Assembly: GCA_000328965.1 (NCBI GenBank)
Contig: KB205942.1
Span: forward strand, 806,001 to 870,000
Length of the DNA stretch: 64,000 nucleotides
Direction of reading: 5' to 3'
Source of the DNA: Ascocoryne sarcoides NRRL 50072
Taxonomy: Eukaryota; Ascomycota; Leotiomycetes; Helotiales; Gelatinodiscaceae
The notes under the pieces are model-generated. The model ran no database searches and was not told where the DNA came from. It worked only from the letters and a program-made list of their open reading frames with translations. This document shows positions 55,787 to 64,000 of this stretch, one piece after another. The position numbers and the translations under genes are program-made. How positions within the stretch are numbered: the stretch's first letter is position 1; each line of letters starts with the position of its first letter.

Positions 55787-57131
55787 ATAATTAAATTTGG
55801 AAGGAGGTGCGGGGGATTTCAATTGAAGACAAAAACATGTAGCCCGAGACATGAAAGGCGTGATCAACGGATGCGTGATAATTGGAAATCCAGTATACTG
55901 CCACCACTTTTGAAAATGGCGTTTTCTTCTTGATGTACTTACCCCGCGCTCTTCGGCGAAGGAAGAGTGACTAATTGTGGACAAATACTTTGGTAATTTC
56001 AGATAACTCCGAACTGGAAACTCCTGTAAACGCCGATAGGTGAGTGCGATGGAACTCTCAATTGTGTTCCATGGATCGCTCTACTTAGAAACGATTTCGC
56101 ATGAAGTGATGTTTGTGGAGTGTCCACGAATGTAAGAGAGGGGGGATTGTGCTTGCGCCAAAAGTCGAGAGGAGCGGCGGTTGCTGATGGGGATGATTTG
56201 CCAGGGTTACCGAATCAGGAAATGCTTACGGCCGGGTATACCCGGCTCCGGAATATTACTGTATCTGCTCTACTCTAGTTCACACTTAAATTTAACATCA
56301 GTGCCACGAAGTTCCACTGATTCTCTAGCCCTCTGGATGAGAAATTGTTAAACTCTTCAAAAACGAGTACATATATCAAAAGGGTTGAAGATATATATTA
56401 AAAGCAAACTTTGTTGTCCAACCCACCTTACAAGGCACCTCCTTCAGCAGCGAAGGGATCAAAAACAGGTGAACCGAGAGACGTGTCTGGAAGGATTTGC
56501 ATGCTTTAGAACCCACTAGCTTTTATAAGAAAACCACAACTTTATTTGTAAAGAAGCTAGAAATCGATAGAAGTCTCCATCCAAACAGGTTGGATGGAAA
56601 TGGGGTGGCATTTGGAATGATTCGCGAGTGCTTACTGCACCTAACAGGAATTGAACTGGCTTAGTGGCGCCCTGCCTAGCTTTTGACGGCTACTCAAGCA
56701 TGCGCATCTTGATCTTTTCGAAGTTGCCGTCTACTTGTTGCAGAAATATTCACGTTTTAGATCAACAAGTTCGCACGAGAGAAACTTTCAACGTTCAACA
56801 TGAATTCTACCTTGAGAACAAATAGGAACTGGGGGAAAGTAAAGCAGGTTTAGGATATCTTAATCCCCAAGCAAGATTTGCGCAACAACAATTTGTGAAA
56901 TTGAGCCATCCAACGAAATGCCAGCAATAGCCTTATTCGTTGATCTTGCTAGAAGTGGCCTATGGGAACAAACTCCTGATAGTGTCACGCCTAAAAGTTT
57001 TCCGTCCGACGGCAGGGTTTCTCTCTCAAACCAGTATCTCATGATTTTAGGACGCAAGAAAAGCAAAGTAGATGGTCAGGGTATCGAAAATAACACTAAA
57101 GTCATGGAAAAGCAACCACTGTGGGGTTTAA
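55787..57131. other. Intergenic, no gene recognised
   Basis: About 1.3 kb. It includes the quinone oxidoreductase promoter and the 3' side of arb1. AT-rich from 56270 to 56420. ORFs at 56860-57260 are antisense or flanking to the last arb1 exon and have no support. Confidence 0.5.
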
Positions 57132-59079
57132 TCATGCCTTGTCATCCAGACCCTTTGCATCATCCTCAACATTTGCTGCCATCGTTCTCTCCTCGATTTC
57201 TGGATCATCTTCGGTTGGAGGTGGACGAGTGTTGGTCACTTTATTCAATGTCAGCATAAACGTAAGTAACATCAGGATAATGACTCACCGGGCTCCTTCC
57301 AGTCAGCCATTAACTCATTGGGAAGTTTGGTGTAGAATGAGCAATACAAGGCAAGGGTGTCGAAATAGCTGATACCAATATTGAGTGTATAGATTAAGAT
57401 ATCCATCTTCACGCCCACGATAAGAGACTTCAAGATTTCATGCTCGAGCCAGAAACTTTGCAAGCTCTCATCTTCCCCCGCCTTCCTCTTCCCCTTTTCC
57501 ACACTCTCATCTTCGTCATCTGTTAGATCTTCGGTTTCTGTGCCAGGCCCTTCCCAAGCTTTGAACTTGACAACGCCTAGAGGCTTGATATACCCAACTT
57601 CGCCTTCGGAATTCTTGACATTCGAATATTCCTGAATGACTTTTTCATCTGGAAACTCGATCTTTGCAACTTCTACGAATCTAGATTCGGTACTGACAAC
57701 GTAGATGTCTCCTTCCATTGCCTTAGTGAATAGCTCATCAGTTCCAGCATATGCGATGGCAGTCTTGAAGATACGCTCCGCCTCGGCTTCCTTAAAACCA
57801 TATATCGCAGGATTGTTTGGTTCGGAAGGGTCCTTGGACCAAGAATTGTCTCCAGAAAGACCTTTGAATCGACCACCATAGAGACAAGATGCAGCAATGT
57901 TGAAGTCACCGGGGATATTTTGTCGTACACGATGAAGGGCGATCAACTCCGACTCAGCCTGATCACAAACCCGTCGTGCAGCCATAACATCGTCGGTGTA
58001 CTCTTTGCAAACTCCGTGGTGAAGGACATAGTTCAAGAAGTTTCGAATGATTGCAGTGTAGAACTTGATCTGATCCTCGGTTTGAGTGGAGAAATAACGT
58101 GGAACTCTATACGAGCTTGGCAAGGTTAGATAGTTGAAATGATAAATGTGTGAATAGCACTTACAAGAAACCTTTTGCAACTCCTTCAAAGTCAACAACC
58201 CAATCACTGGAGCCATCATAGAACTTTGGATTCTTAACACCCCAACTAGGACGAATGTAATCTTGTGCCTTGAGGGCCTCGATTTCCTTGGCGGTACAGT
58301 TTTCTAAAGTCTCCGAGTCGAGTTCCCCGCCGGTGAAAGCTTTTTTTGTGGAATCAACACCGCCAAGCATGAAGTATTTGGTGAGCACGTTCGCCTTGTA
58401 CTCATCCAGCTTGCGGCGGGCTCTATAACGCTGAAGACAATTCTCAATCCGCCTAACACAATTAGCTGAGAGATGACAAGAAGCGAAAAACATACTCGTG
58501 GAATGGTCGAGATCTGTCAACGTCAGCATTATCTTTCCCGGAAATTTCGGAAACTTACACGTCATAAAGGTCACACTCTTCGACAAACTCGTCAGGCGTG
58601 ACTGGGGGATCTGCATAGAATTCTACAGGCGAAGTATAAGTATTGAGCCAGAATATTGACACTAATGCTAATACAGTACCTTCAAACCCATTTGCTGGTG
58701 GCTTCTTGCTCTTGCCTTTGCCACTCTTCTTCTTCTTCTTCTTAGGTGCATCAGTTGCTGCTGGGGTTAATGAAGCATTTGGATCCTCATTCATGACTTT
58801 AAGGCCCTCGCCAGACTCGAGGGCGATTTCAGGGGTAGCGGGGGTTGGCGGAGGAGGATTTGGACAAAGATGGTCAGGCGGGGTCTTGACTCCATCAGCG
58901 ACTTGTTCCGCGCCAGCAACCTCGCTATGCTCATCATATGCTCCGGTCTTAGAGCGAAGGGTCATCAAAGTTTCTGGGGTATAGCGAATACCAGTGCGTT
59001 GAAGTGTTTGGACGGTAGCAAGAGCAGCGTTGAGGTCGAGTTCAGATACAGCCCGAGAGAGCGGAGAAGGTGAGTCCAT
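57132..59079 (-). CDS. arb1: Argonaute siRNA chaperone (ARC) complex subunit Arb1
   Basis: Six exons: 59079-58680, 58622-58559, an 18-nt exon 58513-58496, 58452-58165, 58115-57289 and 57238-57132. They sum to 1704 nt, 567 aa, closed frame. A disordered N-terminus carries a lysine tract (APKKKKKKSGKGKSKKPP, about 117-134). The Arb1 domain follows: EFYADPPVTPDEFVEECDLYD, IENCLQRYRARRKLDEYKAN, YFMLGGVDSTKKAFTGGEL, VVDFEGVAKGF and VPRYFSTQTEDQIKFYTAIIRNF. An acidic loop TDDEDE and a Pro/acidic tail end the protein. In fission yeast Arb1 acts with Arb2 and Ago1 in the ARC complex, where it holds duplex siRNA and restrains slicer activity for RNAi-directed heterochromatin. Presence here implies a nuclear RNAi pathway. 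The small exons were forced by phase and splice sites. Confidence 0.86.
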
Positions 59080-60473
59080 TGTTCTTGTCGGTGGAAGAAT
59101 TCCTGATTTTTAGATCTGTACTAGTCAGTTTCATGCGGAGGAGCTGTGATGACGCTGCTTAGTGCGGTTGAGGTGGTGGAATGGGGATATTAGACTCGAT
59201 CGTTGTGGATAGTACATGGGGTAAGTCGTTGAAGGGAGTTGGGTGGGATGTGATCGGGCTTGGGAATCGAGGTTGAGCAAGGCAGTGCAATGCAAAGGTA
59301 CCTGATATGTCTCAGAAAGCCAAGGGCGTCTGTCTCAATGGAGTTCCAATTGCAAAATGATATTTGAGAAGACGACTCGTTAGGGGCGCTCGGTCATATG
59401 CGCAAAAGGAATAGAGAGGAAGGACCTTCACAAGCCGCGATGAAGCGCAGTAACGATGCGGATGTAACAGTGAGATGGAACAGCAAGGAGAACGCGATGA
59501 TGACCCGTTGATGAATGTTGAAGAAGAATAGAAGAAAGAGCACTGCGGGCCAAGTGCTCACTTACATAGTCCAGTCCCGGGTGGAACTTGAAGGAGCTCT
59601 TTGGTCTCTTTGGTCTGCAGCAACGGAGCGTGTTGGTGTTTGCTTTGGTCCTCCGGAGCAAACGATATGTGGCCGCCTCCTCGCTTTGAAGATCCGAGAG
59701 CGTGAAGAGATTGCGGAGAAGTGTTTGGAGTTGAATCTGGGTTGAGCCTTGGTGGTGGCGAGCTGCGGGATAGATTGATATATCCTTGTACGGGCTGGGC
59801 TATTCACTCCGGGTACGGGCTGCTCGACCGGGTACGGGTATCTTCACTCCGTACTTGCACTTCCGTGTCTAGTACCCATGCGCATGGCCTCACCTCATGT
59901 GCCTGGCAATCTGCCCTATGCCGGCTTGTGGTCTCACGTCGAGGGGAAGACCAACGAAAAGTCATATAATGTCTTGCGAAGTTGTGGCTGTGTTGTTTTT
60001 CCCATGCTTCTCTGCCGGTCTCGAGCTTTTTTTTGCGGCCCTTCACCGCCAATTGTTCCCGAGGCCTCACCTTTGGGGCGAACCCGGTCTCTGCAAGCCA
60101 GCGCCCCAATATATATACTAACTTTCGCTGGATTTCACTGGATCCCAGGGACTCCCTTGTACGCTTTGTGGGATTTCGTGCTCTCGATATTCCACTGCCG
60201 CACGCCTCCTGCAACAGCAAATCACTAATACTGTAGGAGCCAGTCTGCTCAACTGTTGGCCGTTGCGGCCACGACACCCAACACGCGCCCCTCTTTACCG
60301 TCTTCCTCACTCAGCCATACTACATTGCCTCGTCTTCTATCGCGACACGGGTAGACGAGACCTTCTTTTTACGCAAATCTCGGAGCAGATCCTGGACTAC
60401 TGCAAACCCGAACGCTTCTTTCCATCATGATAAAGTTATAGCATCTGCGACTCGAGCTTTGTCAAGTCTGAAA
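59080..60473. promoter_or_regulatory. Divergent promoter region arb1 / inositol polyphosphate kinase
   Basis: About 1.4 kb between outward-facing starts. A GGGTACGGG motif recurs (59786-59832, as TACGGGCTGG, TACGGGCTGC and GGTACGGGTA). A 168-codon minus ORF (60310-59804) has no family and is not called. No tRNA found. Confidence 0.5.
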
Positions 60474-61684
60474 ATGACCAAACCACTCCCCACGCACGCT
60501 GACCTGATCGCATGCAATCATGCCGTTGCGGGACAGTATGTTGCGCGAATACCCCGCGGTTTAAGGTCGGGCACTGACATGCCATCAGTGACGGTACACT
60601 ATGCGACATCGACGGGGAACTCTTCATTAAGCCGTGTGTACAGACGGAGATCGACTTCTACACCTCATCGAACGCCTCCCACCCTGAATTCGCCGAGTTC
60701 ATACCTACTTTCTTAGGCACCCTGAGTCTCAGCAACCAGCAAAATGGCACATCTATCGCGGAAGTTGGTGCTGCTTTGATAGCAGACCTCCAGGCGCAAA
60801 ATGGAACTATTGTTGAGGGCGTAGGACAGCTCACAAGCATCAATACTGCTGCACAACCACCACATCATCATACTCTACCCAATGGTACAAGCAACGAAGG
60901 TGACGTCCAATTCGCAATATCGCAGCATACAATACCCGAGGTCATTATCCCCGTCAAGCCGAGCAAGAAAATTGTTACGGATCAGGCTGTTGTTCTCGAG
61001 AACGCAGCTCACGGCTTCATAAAACCAAACATCTTAGATGTCAAACTTGGGGTCCGTCTCTGGGCCGATGATGCTGCGGAAGAAAAGCGTATACGCTTCG
61101 ATCAAGTCACAGAAGAGACTACGCATAAGCAACTCGGCTTTCGAATAGCAGGTATGCGAGTCTGGCAAGGTCCCGATGCGACTGGCGCAGATGTCGACGA
61201 AGAAGGCTACAAGATCTACGACAAAAATTACGGAAGATTCATCTTACATAACGACAATGTCCACGAAGCCTTCAAGAACTTCATATTTGCAAAATCTGCC
61301 GGGATCGACGAGGAATTGGGGAAGCTGGTTGCACAGGCTTTCGCGGCAGATGTAAGCAGGATACAAGAAGTACTTGAGAACCAGGAGAGTAGGATGTTCT
61401 CTGCTAGTCTTCTGTTTGTTTTCGAGGGTGATGGGGTAGCATTGAGAAACGCAATGGAGGAAGCGAGTAAGTCTCCCCCGACCTTAGTGAATGGCGAGGA
61501 TGAGGCATCATCAGAGGATGAAGACGAAGAGACGAAAGTTCCGGAATCGAAGATATACGTTGTCAAAGTCATAGATTTTGCTCATGCGGAGTGGGTTCCT
61601 GGCATGGGACCGGATGAGAACTCGCTTCTGGGAGTTCGGAATGTAGCTAAGATATTATACAATATCGGGAGTGGGAAACTCTGA
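60474..61684 (+). CDS. ARG82: Inositol polyphosphate (multi)kinase
   Basis: Two exons (60474-60535, 60589-61684) give 385 aa. The junction reads AVAGHDGTLCDIDGELFIKPC, the family N-terminal block. The catalytic PxxxDxKxG motif is PNILDVKLG (about 167-175). Further on are KQLGFRIAGMRVWQ, the SASLLFVFEGD motif (SLL) and the metal-binding IDFAHAEW (IDF). These define the IPK superfamily. Length and layout favour the Arg82/IPMK type over the much larger Kcs1 IP6-kinases, so the symbol is probable, not proven. The enzyme phosphorylates Ins(1,4,5)P3 to higher inositol phosphates, controlling transcription, mRNA export and phosphate signalling. An acidic insert (NGEDEASSEDEDEE) lies before the IDF motif. 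The intron has a GTATGT donor and CTGAC branch site. Confidence 0.88.
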
Positions 61685-62855
61685 ATCCTTTGGTAAGTAT
61701 TGTGGATTAGATCTGGAGATGGGGGCATTGTTCTGGAGTTTGCATAATGTTGGACACTTGTAAGAGTTTTATGAGTACTATGTGTTAGATACCCATTGGG
61801 AGAAACATAGAAACAAACTCCTAGTTGCATCTAAAATTCGATCTTTACTATTTGCTTCTCCTTTGTTTGAAGCTTGTATTTTTGCTTACACTAGCACATT
61901 GGGGACTCTGCAGGAGTGGGACTTAGGGAGCTGCAGTAGTGCTGAAAGCTGGGAATGAGGTGAGATATCTTACAGAAAGAGCAAGGCGAACGAGGCTGTG
62001 ACCACGTGCATACCGAAGGAGTGCATACAAATATTGCAGTGCGAGGCCGCCGGTTGATTTGAGGCTTTGACGACTCTGCCGACGGAAACATTTGTATAAG
62101 AGACAAGAAGTCAACATGTCCAGCACAAGATTTCAAAGTTTCTGCTCTCCATGGGCTGCTTTTGGGCTTGTTTGGTTAGACTGGATGAAGGATTATCAAT
62201 GCCTTGTCGAAGTGTTGCCTAAGTAAAGGTTAGAGTTAGCGAATAGATATATAGAATCGTCCGAATAGAGGAACGGGAGACAAGGTGTACGGCTTGGTTT
62301 GGGAATACAATCATAGGTAACTTTCAAAGTTTTTAAGAAAGATAAAGATAATTGACTATAACGCGTTGGATTATATTAATGTTAACGTGAGCCTCTTCTT
62401 CTCTAGCATTAAACCGTACATACGTGTATCATAACAATAGCCACTATGCAAACCTATTAATATTTTGCTATAGCTAGAGCGAGAAACCTAATTACTAAAA
62501 ACTCCAAAACGCTTGGTTTTCTAAAGGGACAAGTTAGTAGAGGTGATGAGGAGTGTTATGATTATAATAGAAAACTTCAACCTATGGAATATGTATGTCC
62601 CTATAGTGTAAATGGGACTTGTCTCTCCCCTGTATAAGCCATAGAAACTAGTCATTCTCTGGTAATTCCATTGAGACTCTCCACATCCTATTCATGATTC
62701 GTGTTGACTTGTATATGTCGTTGTAGTCAACCACATGTTTATAAACGCGCTAGCGCACGGGCCAACAAGGCTGCGATTTCGAGGATCTCAGCGACGTAAA
62801 GTACCTTTGATCGATACCAAAACCCAACACATTCTCCAAAGTTGGAAAAGAAGCC
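61685..62855. other. Intergenic, AT-rich in the middle
   Basis: About 1.2 kb between two plus-strand genes. 62300-62640 is AT-rich. The last 150 bp is the CLP1 promoter. No gene was seen. Confidence 0.5.
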
Positions 62856-64000
62856 ATGTCAATACCAGGTCTAGGTCAAGCTGCGCTTCCTGTAAGCAAC
62901 TTGTTTCCTAAAAATAGTGTACATGCTAATTTCAGACAGGCAGTGTTCGCACCAACAAGACCTGCAACTCCAGTTATTCATGACATACGAGCAAATTCAG
63001 AATGGCGTTTTGAAGTCGCGTTTGGACAGAGCATTGAAGTCAAGGCCAGTAAAATCTCTCCGTCACTCTTTCAGTGCTAAATTGTCACTAGGTTTTATCC
63101 GGAACGGCAGAAATCTTTGGGACAGAGCTAGCTATCAAACATGCATATACCTTCCGAGGAAGAAAGGCCGCCATATACACATGGCATGGGTGCCAGCTCG
63201 AGGTCACCGGGAACTGCGAAGAGTACAAAGCCGAAGAAACACCTATGACTCAATATGTCAACACCCATTTCGCATTGGAGAATTCAAGAGACCAAGCACA
63301 CCGGAGCGGCAAAGAAGGGCCCAGAGTTCTGGTTGTTGGGCCAAATAACGCTGGAAAGACGAGTTTGGTTAAAATACTTACGGCATACGCTACGCGTTTG
63401 GGACGGCAACCCATGGTAATCAATACAGATTCAAGAGAAGGGCTGCTTTCAATTCCAGGCAGTCTGACAGCAACACCATTTGCTTCTATGATAGATGTGG
63501 AGCAAGGTTGGGGTAGTAGTCCAACAAGCACTTCCAGTCCAGTACCCGTGAAGCTACCTTTATGTTATTATTACGGACTAGCTAGCCCAGAAGACAACAC
63601 CAAGCTGTTCAAGCCAATTGTATCCAGACTAGCATTAGCAGTACAGGGAAGGATGGACAAGGATGAAGCTGTAAGAGAAACTGGAATGATCATTGATACC
63701 CCTGGAGTCATAAGTCAAGGCAAAGGAGGCTATGATTTGATCACACACATCGTTTCGGAATTTTCAGGTTCGCTATTACTAGAACCAGAAATAAAGGGAT
63801 GTGCTAATCTTTCATAGTCAGCGTCGTATTAGTCCTAGATTCCGAAAGGCTACGTAACGAGATGGTTCGCCGGCTTGCCAATCATAAGACGTTAGGTGGC
63901 GAAGAGATCAAGATTGTCAAGCTCGACAGGTCGGGTGGTTGCGTGGATAGAGACGAGAAGTACATGCAAAAAGAGCGTGAAGTATCGATCAGAGAATACT
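62856..64000 (+). CDS. CLP1: mRNA cleavage and polyadenylation factor Clp1 (polynucleotide kinase-like), 5' part
   Basis: The gene runs off the window end. Exons: 62856-62891, 62940-63044, 63092-63767 and 63818 onward. It starts MSIPGLGQ and continues with NSEWRFEVAFGQSIEVK, the Clp1 N-terminal domain, then VLSGTAEIFGTELAIKHAYTF and YTWHGCQLEVTGNCEEY. Walker A is GPNNAGKT (about 130-137), followed by IDTPGVISQGKGGYDLITHI and VVLVLDSERLRNEMVRRL. Clp1 bridges cleavage factor IA (Pcf11) in pre-mRNA 3'-end formation; many fungal forms bind ATP without kinase activity. The second intron uses GC (AAG|GCCAGT) at 63045 if the reading VK-VLSGTAEIF is right; the only in-frame GT alternative is at 63039. 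About the last third of the protein is missing. Confidence 0.92.

Noticed and set aside
59804..60310. 168-codon minus-strand ORF
   Set aside because: Lies in a divergent promoter, composition unlike protein families, no motif.

Overview
The window is nuclear DNA from a filamentous ascomycete (Pezizomycotina), most likely a Leotiomycete. Genes carry several short introns of about 45-75 bp with GTANGT-type donors and CTAAC/CTGAC-like branch sites. The gene set is fungal: Zn2Cys6 factor, peroxisomal Lon, Arb1, Sad1-type SUN protein, an Agaricus bisporus-type lectin, and an intron-containing tRNA-Leu. AT-rich islands and a stop-riddled Tc1/mariner remnant suggest ancient transposon decay with RIP-like mutation. 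The exact species cannot be told from the sequence. Exon models were joined by hand and checked for reading frame; all but one close exactly.

Layout. 0-3 kb: end of VPS15, U2 snRNP A' (LEA1), and a Dpb3/POLE4-like histone-fold gene. 3-7 kb: no recognisable gene, with AT-rich and low-complexity DNA. 7-9.8 kb: a Zn2Cys6-PAS transcription factor whose zinc cluster is assembled through an 8-nt microexon and a 955-nt intron. 9.8-19.9 kb: about 10 kb with no supported gene. 19.9-29.4 kb: peroxisomal Lon, an MFS drug:H+ antiporter, the ER SNARE Ufe1 and aspartate aminotransferase. 29.4-39.7 kb: tRNA-Leu(AAG), a dead Tc1/mariner transposase, an NmrA/SDR-type epimerase, an F-box/2EXR-like protein, a secondary-metabolism-like lactonase, a small Cys-containing protein and tRNA-Ile(AAU). 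39.7-48.8 kb: a CLC chloride/proton exchanger, a fruit-body-type lectin, about 3.5 kb of gene-free DNA and an amidase remnant. 48.8-64 kb: the Sad1-like SUN protein, UDP-glucose 4-epimerase, a zeta-crystallin-type quinone oxidoreductase with an apparent 1-bp frameshift, Arb1, an inositol polyphosphate kinase and the 5' part of CLP1.

Most genes are independent housekeeping loci, not a cluster. Themes recur: RNA processing (LEA1, CLP1), chromatin and RNAi (Dpb3-like, Arb1), and endomembrane traffic (VPS15, Ufe1, CLC). The accessory material (lectin, lactonase, epimerase, amidase remnant, transposon remnant) lies between 30 and 48 kb, next to AT-rich, repeat-like DNA. No obviously new multi-gene system was found. 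The most notable signals are the 8-, 16- and 18-nt microexons, the long intron inside the zinc-cluster codons with an ORF in it, a probable GC-AG intron in CLP1, and the poly-G frameshift.
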